Shown here piece by piece: positions 23,171 through 32,539 of a stretch of 38,746 nucleotides of DNA. The position numbers and the translations under genes are program-made. Position 1 is the first letter of the stretch. Every line of letters begins with the position of its first letter. A model generated the notes under the pieces. The model was given only the letters and a program-made list of their open reading frames with translations, had not been told where the DNA came from and did no database searches. The stretch is from Prescottella subtropica (lineage in GTDB: Bacteria > Actinomycetota > Actinomycetes > Mycobacteriales > Mycobacteriaceae), in assembly GCF_005434945.1 (NCBI RefSeq), contig NZ_SKCH01000031.1, forward strand, positions 1-38,746, written 5' to 3'.

Positions 23171-24142
23171 ATGGCGAACTGGACGCATCACCGGGCCCGG
23201 ATCAACGGGCTGGACATGCACTACGTGATCGAGGGGGAAGGGCCGCTCGTCGTTCTCCTGCACGGCTTTCCGCACACGTGGTTCAGTTGGCGGCACCAGA
23301 TCGGTGCGCTCGCCGACGCCGGGTACACGGTGCTGGCCCCGGACCTGCGGGGGATGGGGCAGACCGACGTTCCGGAGCGGGTGGAGGACTACCGGGTGGA
23401 CAACGCGGTTGCCGACATCTGCGGTCTGCTCGACCACCTCGGCTACGAGGACGCGGTGTTCTCCGGACTGGACTACGGCCAGTTCATCGCCTACGACATC
23501 GCGATCGAACGCCCGGAACGGGTGCGCGGTCTGATCGGGATGCAGAATCCGTTCTATGCGGTCTACGACCGGCTGCCCAGCGAGGTCGAGCGGGAACGCG
23601 GCCGTCAGCACTTCAACCACATGTCGTACTACCTCGATGACCCGGAGGGGGCACGTGCCGACTACGAGGCACACCCGCGGGAAATACTGGCGAAGATCTT
23701 CCACATCCTCTCGGGCGACAACGATTTCACCCAGATATGGCAGCATCCGCCGGGCACGACCTACCGGGCCGCACTGCCGGAGGCGCCCCCGCTGCCGTGG
23801 CCGTGGCTGTCGGAGTGGGAGCTCGAGACGTACGTGTCCGACTACGCGCGCAGCGGATTCGGTGGCGGCGTCAACTGGTATCTGGCCGCCGACACGAACT
23901 GGCGGTACCGGCAGGCCCGCACCGAGTCGACGACCCGGGTGCCGTTCTATTTCCTGTGCTCGGCGACGGACGTCGATCTGCTGAACTGGCACGGCGACGA
24001 TCCGATCGACCAGTTGAAGCAGCATCACACCGATGTCCGCGCGGTGCGCACGATCGTCGGCGGCGGGCATCTGCTCGCGATGGAGAAACCGGCCGAGGTG
24101 AACGCCGTCCTCCTCGAGTTTCTGCGCGATCTCGACGGCTGA
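23171..24142 (+). CDS. Alpha/beta hydrolase, epoxide hydrolase-like
   Basis: A 323-residue alpha/beta hydrolase. The oxyanion-hole motif HGFP is at 31-34 followed by the epoxide-hydrolase-type HTWFSWRHQIGAL. The nucleophile elbow reads GLDYG (99-103) with Asp101, where typical epoxide hydrolases have GHDWG, so an aspartate nucleophile is kept while the flanking His/Trp are replaced by Leu/Tyr. The catalytic His is probably His300 in GGGHLLAMEKP. Epoxide or haloalkane/fluoroacetate-type chemistry uses the same fold; an epoxide hydrolase is the best guess. The ATG at 23171 has AGAGGA close upstream. The gene stands alone between two matching palindromes and ends one base before the second. Confidence 0.85.
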   Translation: MANWTHHRARINGLDMHYVIEGEGPLVVLLHGFPHTWFSWRHQIGALADAGYTVLAPDLRGMGQTDVPERVEDYRVDNAVADICGLLDHLGYEDAVFSGLDYGQFIAYDIAIERPERVRGLIGMQNPFYAVYDRLPSEVERERGRQHFNHMSYYLDDPEGARADYEAHPREILAKIFHILSGDNDFTQIWQHPPGTTYRAALPEAPPLPWPWLSEWELETYVSDYARSGFGGGVNWYLAADTNWRYRQARTESTTRVPFYFLCSATDVDLLNWHGDDPIDQLKQHHTDVRAVRTIVGGGHLLAMEKPAEVNAVLLEFLRDLDG

Positions 24143-24192
24143 CCGCTGTGCGCCTTTTTGGTAGTTGCTACTACCAAAAAGGCGCACAGCGG
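24143..24192. repeat. Palindrome copy 2, downstream of the epoxide-hydrolase-like gene
   Basis: A 22-bp perfect stem (24143-24164 with 24171-24192) whose inner 19 bp are identical to the copy at 23055-23098; the loop ttgcta differs by one base. It begins immediately after the hydrolase stop codon. Confidence 0.85.
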
Positions 24193-24200
24193 GGAACGCA

Positions 24201-24237
24201 AACCGCCCCGGGCGCCGATGTGGCACCCGGGGCGGTT
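24201..24237 (-). terminator. Terminator of the fadA-fadB operon
   Basis: Arms AACCGCCCCGGGCGCC (24201-24216) and GGCACCCGGGGCGGTT (24222-24237) form a 16-bp stem with a single mismatch and a five-base loop. It lies 12 bp downstream of the fadB stop codon on the minus strand. Confidence 0.8.
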
Positions 24238-24248
24238 CGATCGCGCGA

Positions 24249-26390
24249 TCAGCCCTTGAGGCTGGCGGGCGGGGTGAAGCGTTCGCCGTACTTGGCGGCG
24301 AGTTCTTCGGCGCGGGCGACGAATCCGGCCTGGCCGCCGGGGTAGCCGGTGACGAACTGGCTGACGCCGCCGGTCCAGGCGGGGTAGCCGATGCCCATGA
24401 TGGAGCCGATGTTGGCGTCGGCGGAGGACGTGATGACGCCCTCGTCGAAGCACTTGACGGTTTCGATGGCCTCGATGAACAGCATGCGGTCGATGAGATC
24501 CTGGATCGGCGGGGTGGCCGAACCCGACTCGAAGTGCTCCCGCAGGCCCTGCCACAGGCCGGTGCGCTTGCCGTCGGTGTAGTCGTAGAAGCCGGCCCCG
24601 CCGAGGCGGCCCTTGCGGTCGTTGCCCTCGACGAGGTAGTTGATGACGTCGCCGGCCGGGTCGGCGGGCAGCGTCTTGCCCTCGGCGATCGCGGCGGCCT
24701 TGGATTCGGCGCGGATCTTCTGCATGAGCGTCAGGTTCAGCTCGTCCGAGAGCTGCAGCGGCGCAGCCGGATAGCCGGCCTGCATGCCGGCCTGCTCGAT
24801 GGTGGCCGGTTCGATGCCCTCGGCGACCATGCCGATGGCCTCGTTGACGAACGTGCCGATGACGCGCGAGGTGAAGAAGCCGCGCGAGTCGTTGACGACG
24901 ATCGGGGTCTTGCGGATCTTCTGCACGAAATCGAAGACGCGGGCGAGGGTGTCGTCGGACGTCTTCTCGCCGCGGATGATCTCGACGAGCGGCATCTTGT
25001 CGACCGGGGAGAAGAAGTGGATACCGATGAAGTCTTCGGGACGCTTGACGCCGGTCGCCAGGTCGGTGATCGGCAGCGTGGAGGTGTTGGAGCCGAGGAG
25101 GGCGTCGGCGTCGACGATGTCCTCGATCTCGGCGAACACCTTCTTCTTCAGCTCGGGCGACTCGAAGACGGCCTCGACGACGAAGTCGACGCCGGCGAAG
25201 TCGGCCGGGTCGGCGGTCGGGGTGATGAGCGACAGCAGCGCCTTCGACTTCTCCTCGGTGGTCTTGCCACGGGAGAGCGCCTTGGCCTCGATCTTCTCGG
25301 CGTAGCCCTTGCCGCGTTCGGCGGCAGCGAGCTCGACGTCCTTGAGCACCACCGGGATTCCGGCCTTGGCGCACACGTACGCGATGCCGGCGCCCATCAT
25401 GCCGGCACCGAGGACACCGACCTTCTTGATCTCCCGCTTCGGGATGTCCTTGGGACGCGACGCACCGGAGCCGATGGCCTGCAGGTCGAAGAAGAACGCC
25501 TGGATCATGTTCTTCGCGACGTGCCCGGTGACGAGCGACGTGAAGTACCGGGACTCGATCTTCAGGGCGTTGTCGATGTCGACCTGGCTGCCCTCGACGG
25601 CGGCGGCGAGGATCGCACGCGGTGCCGGCATGTTGGCGCCCTTGATCTGCTTGCGCACGTTCGCGGGGATCGCGGGCAGGTTCGCGGCGAACGCCGGCGT
25701 GGCCGGGGTGCCGCCGGGGATCTTGTAGCCCTTGACGTCCCACGGCTGGACACCGGATTCGGGGTTGGCTGTGATCCACGCCTTCGCGGCCGGGACCAAC
25801 TCGTCGACCGAGGCGACGACCGAGTCGATGACACCGGCCTCGAGGGCCTGCTGCGGTGCCCGCTGCTGCCCCTGCATCAGGTGCTGCGTCAGGGCGGTCA
25901 TGATGCCGAACTTGCGGACCATGCGCACGACGCCGCCGCCGCCGGGCAGCAGGCCGAGGGTGACCTCGGGCAGGCCGATCTTGACGCCCCGCACGTCCGC
26001 GGCGATGCGGTGGTGGGTGGCCAGCGCGATCTCCAGGCCGCCACCGAGTGCGGCGCCGTTGATGCACGTGACGACCGGCTTGCCGAGCGTCTCGAGGCGA
26101 CGCAGGTCTGCCTTGAGGTTCAGGCTGTGGTTGTAGATCTGCTCGGCCTGCTCCGGCTGGACCGCGAGAAGGTTGTTCAGGTCGCCGCCGGCGAAGAACG
26201 TCTTCTTGCCGGAGGTCAGTACGACACCGGTGACCGTGTCCTTCTCCGCGTACAGCCGGTCGACGGTCTCCCGCATCGACGAGATGTACCGGTCGTTCAT
26301 GGTGTTGGCGCCCTGGTTGGGGTCGTCGATGGTGAGGACGACGATGCCGTCGGCGTCCTGCTCCCACGCAATGATGTTCTGCTCGCTCAC
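24249..26390 (-). CDS. fadB: Fatty-acid oxidation complex alpha subunit (enoyl-CoA hydratase / 3-hydroxyacyl-CoA dehydrogenase)
   Basis: A 713-residue bifunctional beta-oxidation enzyme. The N-terminal crotonase domain (about 1-190) has both hydratase glutamates, Glu120 in GGGLEIALA and Glu142 in [15 protein letters not shown]. The NAD-binding domain starts at about 322 with [14 protein letters not shown] (325-338) and includes NTSTLPI and [18 protein letters not shown], with the catalytic histidine in HFFSP. The C-terminal 3HCDH helices follow, with SRGFFTSRV and [16 protein letters not shown]. It starts with a GTG at 26390, 32 bp after the fadA stop, so the two form the alpha-2-beta-2 trifunctional enzyme, as with Rv0860/Rv0859. 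Length is normal. Confidence 0.96.
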   Translation of the reverse strand: MSEQNIIAWEQDADGIVVLTIDDPNQGANTMNDRYISSMRETVDRLYAEKDTVTGVVLTSGKKTFFAGGDLNNLLAVQPEQAEQIYNHSLNLKADLRRLETLGKPVVTCINGAALGGGLEIALATHHRIAADVRGVKIGLPEVTLGLLPGGGGVVRMVRKFGIMTALTQHLMQGQQRAPQQALEAGVIDSVVASVDELVPAAKAWITANPESGVQPWDVKGYKIPGGTPATPAFAANLPAIPANVRKQIKGANMPAPRAILAAAVEGSQVDIDNALKIESRYFTSLVTGHVAKNMIQAFFFDLQAIGSGASRPKDIPKREIKKVGVLGAGMMGAGIAYVCAKAGIPVVLKDVELAAAERGKGYAEKIEAKALSRGKTTEEKSKALLSLITPTADPADFAGVDFVVEAVFESPELKKKVFAEIEDIVDADALLGSNTSTLPITDLATGVKRPEDFIGIHFFSPVDKMPLVEIIRGEKTSDDTLARVFDFVQKIRKTPIVVNDSRGFFTSRVIGTFVNEAIGMVAEGIEPATIEQAGMQAGYPAAPLQLSDELNLTLMQKIRAESKAAAIAEGKTLPADPAGDVINYLVEGNDRKGRLGGAGFYDYTDGKRTGLWQGLREHFESGSATPPIQDLIDRMLFIEAIETVKCFDEGVITSSADANIGSIMGIGYPAWTGGVSQFVTGYPGGQAGFVARAEELAAKYGERFTPPASLKG

Positions 26391-26422
26391 TTTTCGTCTC
26401 TCCTGCAGTCAGTCCGTGAGCG

Positions 26423-27637
26423 TCAGACGCGCTCGATGATGGTGGCCACGCCCATGCCGCCGCCGATGCACAGCGTCACCAGGGCCCGCTTCGCGCCGCG
26501 GCGCTCGAGCTCGTCGACCATGGCACCGGTGATCATGGCGCCGGTCGCACCGAGCGGGTGACCCATGGCGATGGCGCCGCCGACGACGTTGAGCTTCTCG
26601 TCGGGGATGTTCAGGTCCTTGGCGAACTTCATGGCGACCGACGCGAACGCCTCGTTGATCTCGAACAGGTCGATGTCGTCGACCGTCAGACCGGCCTGGG
26701 CGAGGACCTTGTGCGCGGCCGGGGTGGGGCCGGTGAGCATGATCGTCGAGTCGGCACCCGAGGTGGCGGTCGCGACGATGCGGGCGCGCGGCGTCAGACC
26801 CATTGCCTGACCGGCACTCTCGCTGCCGACGAGGACGAGGGCGGCGCCGTCGACGATGCCGGAGCTGTTGCCGCCGTGGTGGACGTGGTTGATCTTCTCC
26901 ACCCAGTGGTACTTCTGCAGCGCGACGGCGTTGAAGCCGCCCATCTCGCCGATGCCCGCGAACGCCGGGGCCAGGCCGGCCAGCGACTCGAGGGTGGTGC
27001 CCGGACGCATGTGCTCGTCCTGCTCGAGGACGGTGATGCCGTTGATGTCCTTCACCGGGACGACGGACTTGGCGAAGTAGCCGCCCGCCCACGCCTGCGC
27101 CGCCAACTCCTGCGAGCGGACCGCGTACGCGTCGACGTCCTCGCGGGAGAAGCCCTCCATCGTGGCGATGAGGTCGGCGCCGATGCCCTGCGGCACCAGG
27201 TAGGTGTCGAAGTTGGTGGCCGGATCCAGCATCCACGGGCCGCCGTCGGAGCCCATCTTCACCCGCGACATCGACTCGACGCCACCGGCGATGACCAGCT
27301 CGTCCCAACCCGACCGCACCTTCTGCGCGGCCATGTTCACGGCCTCGAGGCCGGACGCGCAGAACCGGTTGATCTGCACGCCGCCGACCGTGTCCGGAAG
27401 CCCGGCGACGGTGACCGCGGTGCGCGCGATGTCCGCGCCCTGGTCCCCGAGCGGGGAGACGACACCGAGGACGACGTCGGAGATGCGGTCCTCGTCGAGG
27501 TTCGGGAACCGGGTCCGCAACTCGGCGATCAGGCCGGTGACCAGGTCGATCGGCTTCACCGAATGGAGCGATCCGGTTGCCTTGCCCTTACCCCGCGGGG
27601 TGCGGATGGCTTCATAAATGAATGCCTCTGTGGTCAC
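26423..27637 (-). CDS. fadA: Acetyl-CoA acyltransferase (thiolase), beta subunit of the fatty-acid oxidation complex
   Basis: A 404-residue thiolase that cleaves 3-ketoacyl-CoA to acetyl-CoA and a shortened acyl-CoA. The nucleophile is Cys93 in [11 protein letters not shown]. His360 is in [11 protein letters not shown], the NEAF motif is in [11 protein letters not shown], and Cys390 is in LCIGGGMG. The GTG at 27637 follows AGGAAGGAAG. It is the first gene of fadA-fadB. A KstR-type operator lies 74-87 bp upstream of the start, suggesting repression relieved by sterol or acyl-CoA metabolites. Confidence 0.96.
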   Translation of the reverse strand: MTTEAFIYEAIRTPRGKGKATGSLHSVKPIDLVTGLIAELRTRFPNLDEDRISDVVLGVVSPLGDQGADIARTAVTVAGLPDTVGGVQINRFCASGLEAVNMAAQKVRSGWDELVIAGGVESMSRVKMGSDGGPWMLDPATNFDTYLVPQGIGADLIATMEGFSREDVDAYAVRSQELAAQAWAGGYFAKSVVPVKDINGITVLEQDEHMRPGTTLESLAGLAPAFAGIGEMGGFNAVALQKYHWVEKINHVHHGGNSSGIVDGAALVLVGSESAGQAMGLTPRARIVATATSGADSTIMLTGPTPAAHKVLAQAGLTVDDIDLFEINEAFASVAMKFAKDLNIPDEKLNVVGGAIAMGHPLGATGAMITGAMVDELERRGAKRALVTLCIGGGMGVATIIERV

Positions 27638-27710
27638 GATCTTCCTTCCTGTTCTCGTCCGTGCGCCCGTATCGAGTGACGAGCAGCACAGACCTCAGCT
27701 GCCATCACCT

Positions 27711-27724
27711 TAGAACGTGTTCCA
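27711..27724. promoter_or_regulatory. KstR-type operator upstream of fadA
   Basis: TAGAACGTGTTCCA fits the published KstR consensus TnnAACnnGTTnnA at every fixed position. It lies 74-87 bp upstream of the fadA start and 120 bp upstream of the divergent amidase start. KstR is a TetR-family repressor of cholesterol and related lipid catabolism in Mycobacterium and Rhodococcus. With eight fixed bases, a chance match somewhere in the window would not be surprising; the promoter location is what supports it. Confidence 0.5.
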
Positions 27725-27842
27725 GTTGACGGGAAGGACCGAAGCGATCCGAGTCCGTGACCGAGCCGATCAGCGATATGCCGCGACCGCCCGTTTCCGC
27801 CTACGCTCCGGGAGACGACACGGACACGACGAAGGGACGCGC

Positions 27843-29537
27843 ATGACGGCTGCGGAGCACACGACACGGTCGGGACTGACGCGACGCGGCTTCCTCGGCG
27901 CGGCCGGGGTGGCCGGGGTGGCCGGGGTGACCGGGCTGTCCACCGCGCCCGCCACCGCGCGCCCCGTCCGCCGCTCGGGTCCGGCGTCGGCGCTGCCGGC
28001 CGCGTCGTCGATCACCGTCACCGACCCGGCACTGCTGTCCGCGGTGGAGGCGGCGAGCCTGCTGCAGTCGCGTCGCCTGCACCCGCGGGAACTGCTCGAC
28101 GCGTGCCTGGCCCGTACCGCCGGCCACGACGGCGGCATCGGCGGCTGGGTGCGGATCTACCCGGAACTCGCGTACGAGGCCGCGGACGCCGCCGCGCAGC
28201 GTCTCGCCGACTCCGGGGACACCCCACTGCTGTGCGGGATCCCGCTGGCACTCAAGGACCTGTTCGCCGTCGCCGGACTGCCGCTCACCGCGTCGAGTCG
28301 TGTCCTCGACGGCAACATCGCCGCCGGCGACTCCACCGTGTGGCGTCGACTCCGCGACGCCGGCACGGTCCTGATGGGGCACGCCCACACCGACGAGTTC
28401 GCGATCGGGGTGGCCACCGAACAGGTCGGCAACCCGTGGAACACCGACTACTCCCCCGGCGGCTCGTCCGGGGGCAGCGCCGCCGTCGTCGCCGCCCGTT
28501 TCGTGCCGCTCGCCACCGGCACCGACACCGGCGGGTCGCTGCGGCTGCCGGCGAGCGCGTGCGGCGTCACGTCGATCAAACCGACGTTCGGCCGGTGCAG
28601 CACGCACGGCGTCATCCCGCTCACCTGGACCCGCGACCATGCCGGTCCGATGGCCCGCACCATCGCCGACGCGTCCCTGCTGCTGAGCGGTATGGCGGGC
28701 GCCGACGTCGACGACCCCACCACCACCGTCGGACCCGACGTCCCCGCGGACGGCTACCCGATCGCCGCGAAGGGCGGGTCGGCGCCGTTGTCCGGCAAGC
28801 GATTCGGCGTGTACCGCAAGGCTGTCGACGGCCTGCCCGACACCCTCGGCACCCTGTTCTCCGGGTTCGTCGACGAGATCCGACGCCTCGGCGGCGACGT
28901 CGTCGACATCACGATGCCGACCATGCCGGCGGACATGATCGTCGGCGACCGCGTCGAGATGGGCAGCTTCCACCGCCAGTTCGCGGACCGACTCACCGCG
29001 TACCGCCCCGAGAACGCGATCTCGGTGACCAAGGCGATCGCCTCGCTCGCTGCCCCCGCCATCGACTACCTCACCACCGAGGCCAACCGGCTACGGTTCC
29101 AGCACGACTACAACCGCATGTTCGCCGACACCGGCATCGACGCCGTCCTCGTCCCCGGCGCCAAGATCGACGGCTGCGAACGCTTCGAGTTCGCCGGCAT
29201 CTCCGTGTTCGACGGTGTCACCGGCACCGTCGGCTGGGCCAACACCGCCGGCGCCCCCGTCGTCACCACCCCCGCCGGACGCTCCGCGGCGACGGGACTG
29301 CCGTTCGGGGTGCAGATCGGTGGACGCCCCTGGGACGAAACCACTCTCATCGAGATCACCCTCGAGATCCAGCACGCCCGCCCCGACTGGCTCACCGCAC
29401 CCGACATCGCCGTCGCACCCCGCGACGTGCCCCGCGTCCAGGTCACCGCACCGGGCGACGGACCGCACCCCACCAACACCACCGACGTCGGCTTCGGACA
29501 CCGGTTCGTGCCGACGCTGTCGACGAGCGTGATCTGA
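27843..29537 (+). CDS. Tat-exported amidase signature family enzyme
   Basis: A 564-residue amidase with an N-terminal twin-arginine signal (TRRGFLGAAG, Arg14-Arg15, then a hydrophobic stretch to about 40), so it folds in the cytoplasm and is exported. The Ser-cisSer-Lys triad is present: Lys138 in PLALKDLFAVAG, the cis-serine in SPGGSSGGSAAV (204-215), and nucleophile Ser232 in GTDTGGSLRLPAS. Amidase signature enzymes hydrolyse a wide range of amides, so the substrate cannot be assigned. The ATG at 27843 has AAGGGA upstream. The signal peptide contains a 9-bp tandem repeat (gccggggtg, about 27902-27928) coding for GVA units. It is divergent from fadA. Confidence 0.93.
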   Translation: MTAAEHTTRSGLTRRGFLGAAGVAGVAGVTGLSTAPATARPVRRSGPASALPAASSITVTDPALLSAVEAASLLQSRRLHPRELLDACLARTAGHDGGIGGWVRIYPELAYEAADAAAQRLADSGDTPLLCGIPLALKDLFAVAGLPLTASSRVLDGNIAAGDSTVWRRLRDAGTVLMGHAHTDEFAIGVATEQVGNPWNTDYSPGGSSGGSAAVVAARFVPLATGTDTGGSLRLPASACGVTSIKPTFGRCSTHGVIPLTWTRDHAGPMARTIADASLLLSGMAGADVDDPTTTVGPDVPADGYPIAAKGGSAPLSGKRFGVYRKAVDGLPDTLGTLFSGFVDEIRRLGGDVVDITMPTMPADMIVGDRVEMGSFHRQFADRLTAYRPENAISVTKAIASLAAPAIDYLTTEANRLRFQHDYNRMFADTGIDAVLVPGAKIDGCERFEFAGISVFDGVTGTVGWANTAGAPVVTTPAGRSAATGLPFGVQIGGRPWDETTLIEITLEIQHARPDWLTAPDIAVAPRDVPRVQVTAPGDGPHPTNTTDVGFGHRFVPTLSTSVI

Positions 29538-29589
29538 CGGGAGTCGGTCCGTCGGGGTGCGGTCGGGGCGCCGCAGGGCTTGCCGAAGT

Positions 29590-29689
29590 GTCGCAGGGCC
29601 TCTCAGTGCCGATTCGCCCTGCGACGTCGACAGAACCCCTGCGACGACGACGCACCCCACCCACCGGAGCTACCGGCGTGCGGGGTGCG
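29590..29689. terminator. Two hairpins between the converging amidase and dnaX genes
   Basis: First hairpin: GTCGCAGGGC (29590-29599) with GCCCTGCGAC (29616-29625), loop 16 bases. Second: CGCACCCC (29651-29658) with GGGGTGCG (29682-29689), enclosing a smaller CCGG-agcta-CCGG stem. They lie between two gene ends and can serve as terminators in either direction. Confidence 0.65.
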
Positions 29690-29707
29690 TGTCGGAAAGG
29701 TGCGGTC

Positions 29708-31810
29708 CTACCCGTCGAGTTTCCGTGCGCCGAGGATCTCGGTGAGCAGTTCCCCGGCCACCTCGTCGGGGTCGCGGCGAGCCACCTGCGGGGCCGGCGT
29801 GGCAGCCTCCGCCATCATCTCCGCCTCGTCCTCCGGGGTGGTGGGCGGCGGCGGAGCGTCGTAGTCGATGTCGGCGGGCGGCGGACCCGGATCGTCCGGG
29901 TAGTCGGGGGCCTCGGGCGGCGGAATGTCGTCGACGCCCGACGCCGAGCGTCGCTGCACGGACTGCTGCGCCGCCGCACGCCCCTGACTCGGACGCGAGA
30001 ACTTCGGCACGGCAGGAGCTTTCGCCTGTTGTGGCGCGGGTTGTGACGGCGCAGCCTCGGCGGCCGGTGCGGCGCCGTGCTCGCACGTGACCTCCCAGTC
30101 GCCACCGAACACGTCGTGCAGGGCGGCACGGACGACGTCACTGTTGCGGGGTTCGACGAGCCGCTTCGCGAGCGGCGCCGAATCGTGTCCCAGTACCACC
30201 CGGGCACCGTCGACGGACCGGACCGTCGCACCCGACAGCATCACCTCGACGGTACGACTACGGTCACGCACCTTCGCCCGCACCTCCGACCACACCGCAC
30301 GGATCGCGGCCGCATCGGGGCGGTTCGACGCCGCCGGCTGCGGTGCAGGAGTCGGAGTCGGAGTCGGAGTCGATGCCGGCACGGGGGCCGGGGCAGGTTC
30401 CGGGTCCGCGACGGGGGCGGCAGGACGTGGCTCGGGCTGCGGTGCGGGCGCCGGCATGGCAGGCGGTGGCGTCGGCTGCTGCTGCGGTTCCGGCGCGGGA
30501 GCCGCGGCCTCGACGACCTCGACGGTCTCGGCTGCCTTCCGCTGCGACGGACGTTGGAAGACCGGCCCCGCCGGCGACGGCGGCTCGGCGGCCGCCGGTC
30601 GCGGAGCGGTTGCGGCCGGTCGCGGCGCAGTAGCGGCCGCCGCCGTGGCCGCGGGGATCACGACACCCTGCTCGATGCGTTCGAGGCGTTGCAGCACAGC
30701 CGATTCCGCACCCGATGCGGACGGCAGCAGCATGCGGGCGCACAGCACCTCGAGCAGCAGCCGGGGAGAGGTGGCGCCACGCATCTCACCGAGACCGGCG
30801 TGCACGAGTTCGGCGTAGCGGGCCAGGGTGGCCGGACCGATCCGCTCGGCTTCCTCCCGCATCCGGTCCAGTACGTCGCCGGGGGCGTCGACCAGGCCGC
30901 GTTCACCGGCGTCGGGGATCGCCCGCATGAGGATGAGGTCGCGCAGCCGTTCGAGGAGGTCGACGGCGAAGCGGCGCGGGTCGTGACCGGCGTCCATCAC
31001 CTTCTCGACCGTCCCGAACAGGGCGGCACCGTCACTGACGGCGAGCGCGTCGACGGCCTCGTCGATGAGCGCCACATCGGTGACCCCCAACAGTGCGAGC
31101 GCCCGCGGATACGTCACCCCCTCGTCGCCGGCACCGGCCAGCAACTGGTCGAGCACACTGAGCGAGTCACGCGGCGAACCGCCACCGGCCCGGATCACCA
31201 GCGGATACACGGCGTCGTCGACCGGAACGTGCTCCTGCGCGCAGATCTGCTCGAGCAGCCCACGCATCGCCGTCGGCGCCAGCAACCGGAACGGATAGTG
31301 GTGTGTCCGCGACCGGATCGTCGGTAGCACCTTCTCCGGCTCCGTCGTCGCGAACACGAAGATCAGATGCTCCGGCGGCTCCTCCACGATCTTCAGCAGC
31401 GCGTTGAAGCCCGCAGTGGTGACCATGTGGGCCTCGTCGATGATGAAGATCCGGTACCGCGACTCCGCCGGCGCATAGAACGCCCGGTCCCGCAGCTCAC
31501 GGGTGTCGTCGACACCGCCGTGGCTGGCCGCGTCCAACTCGATCACATCGAGATTGCCGGTCCCGCCCGGACCGAGCGCCACACACGACGAGCACTCCCC
31601 ACACGGCGTCGACGTCGGCCCCTGCACACAGTTGAGCGAGCGCGCCAGAATACGCGCCGACGACGTCTTACCGCAGCCACGCGGCCCCGAGAACAGATAG
31701 GCGTGATTGATGCGTCCGGCGTCCAGGGCGGTACTCAGGGGCTCGGTGACGTGCTCCTGACCCACCACCTCAGCGAACGAAGCTGGTCGATACTTCCGGT
31801 ACAGGGCCAC
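29708..31810 (-). CDS. dnaX: DNA polymerase III subunits gamma and tau
   Basis: A 700-residue clamp-loader ATPase. The N-terminus has the canonical MALYRKYRP, Walker A GPRGCGKTS (42-50), a zinc-binding cysteine cluster (CVQGPTSTPCGECSSC), Walker B IIDEAH, and the sensor GGGSPRDSLS. The region from about 380 to 490 is a low-complexity Pro/Ala/Gln linker, including a run of TPT repeats coded by tandem ggagtc units (about 30350-30372). The C-terminal part (VWSEVRAKVRDRSRTVEVML...) is the tau-type domain binding the polymerase. The GTG at 31810 gives the family N-terminus. It lies near the aminotransferase and SRP RNA, as in M. tuberculosis. Confidence 0.97.
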   Translation of the reverse strand: MALYRKYRPASFAEVVGQEHVTEPLSTALDAGRINHAYLFSGPRGCGKTSSARILARSLNCVQGPTSTPCGECSSCVALGPGGTGNLDVIELDAASHGGVDDTRELRDRAFYAPAESRYRIFIIDEAHMVTTAGFNALLKIVEEPPEHLIFVFATTEPEKVLPTIRSRTHHYPFRLLAPTAMRGLLEQICAQEHVPVDDAVYPLVIRAGGGSPRDSLSVLDQLLAGAGDEGVTYPRALALLGVTDVALIDEAVDALAVSDGAALFGTVEKVMDAGHDPRRFAVDLLERLRDLILMRAIPDAGERGLVDAPGDVLDRMREEAERIGPATLARYAELVHAGLGEMRGATSPRLLLEVLCARMLLPSASGAESAVLQRLERIEQGVVIPAATAAAATAPRPAATAPRPAAAEPPSPAGPVFQRPSQRKAAETVEVVEAAAPAPEPQQQPTPPPAMPAPAPQPEPRPAAPVADPEPAPAPVPASTPTPTPTPAPQPAASNRPDAAAIRAVWSEVRAKVRDRSRTVEVMLSGATVRSVDGARVVLGHDSAPLAKRLVEPRNSDVVRAALHDVFGGDWEVTCEHGAAPAAEAAPSQPAPQQAKAPAVPKFSRPSQGRAAAQQSVQRRSASGVDDIPPPEAPDYPDDPGPPPADIDYDAPPPPTTPEDEAEMMAEAATPAPQVARRDPDEVAGELLTEILGARKLDG

Positions 31811-32013
31811 GGCGAAAGACTACCGGCGGACGCCGACAGTGCGGTGCAGGTGTAGCGCACGCCGCCGAGAGCATTCCGAAAACAGAAGCAACACCACTGC
31901 CCCGTCCCGGAAACTGCGGGGCACGATCGTCGTGTCTCGCGTGCGGTGGCACCCGCCGGCCTCTACGCCTTCGGCGTCACCGACGAGGACGAGGTCCGAC
32001 GGAGCCACACGTC

Positions 32014-32457
32014 TCACGGTGCGACGATGCAGCCCGGCCCGATCGGCGTTCCGGGATTCACGGTGACCGTGGCGATCGGCCCGCCCGCGGACGTCTGGTA
32101 CGCCATCAGGCGGTGCTCCCCCGGCACCGTCGGCGTCCACAACGTGAACGCATGCCCCGACACGACCGGCGTGACATAGTACGGGTTCACGGTGTCCCAG
32201 ATCAGTTCCTGCGGGAACATCGTCGACGCCTTGTTGTAGTCGACGATCGACACCCCGCGCTCGTCCGGACGCTCGGTCCTGGCCACCACCAGGTACGTGC
32301 ACCCCGATCCGAACTGCGTCGTCGGGCCACCGCTCAGGCCCGGCAGCACCGTCACGTCGACGACGTCGGCCGCGGCCTGCGGCGCCGACCAGGTGACGGC
32401 GGCAGCGCACGTCGCGAGGGCGATCGAGGCAAGGGCGGAGAATCGCGAAAGTTTCAT
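32014..32457 (-). CDS. Small secreted protein of unknown function
   Basis: A 147-residue protein with a Sec signal peptide (basic KLSRF, hydrophobic ALASIALATCAAAV, likely cleavage near residue 30 at QAAA-DVV). The mature part has two cysteines, in GSGCTYLV and GPGCIVAP, that could form a disulfide. It also has a motif HAFTLWTPTVPGEHRLMAYQTSAGG suggestive of a beta-sandwich surface protein. It is similar in style to short exported proteins found in mycolic-acid bacteria. The ATG at 32457 has GAGGT very close upstream. It lies between dnaX and the broken glycosylase gene, all on the minus strand. No function can be assigned. Confidence 0.75.
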   Translation of the reverse strand: MKLSRFSALASIALATCAAAVTWSAPQAAADVVDVTVLPGLSGGPTTQFGSGCTYLVVARTERPDERGVSIVDYNKASTMFPQELIWDTVNPYYVTPVVSGHAFTLWTPTVPGEHRLMAYQTSAGGPIATVTVNPGTPIGPGCIVAP

Positions 32458-32539
32458 ACCTCGAAGTCGGTTATCGCGTCCCGGGTGTTACGTCGATCGA
32501 TATCGCCCACTACGGGTCGGGATTGTCGTTCCGCGGCCC

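Noticed and set aside
24165-26561. 798-codon plus-strand frame opposite fadB
   Set aside because: An antisense frame of a very GC-rich gene; fadB has all catalytic motifs and a terminator on the minus strand.
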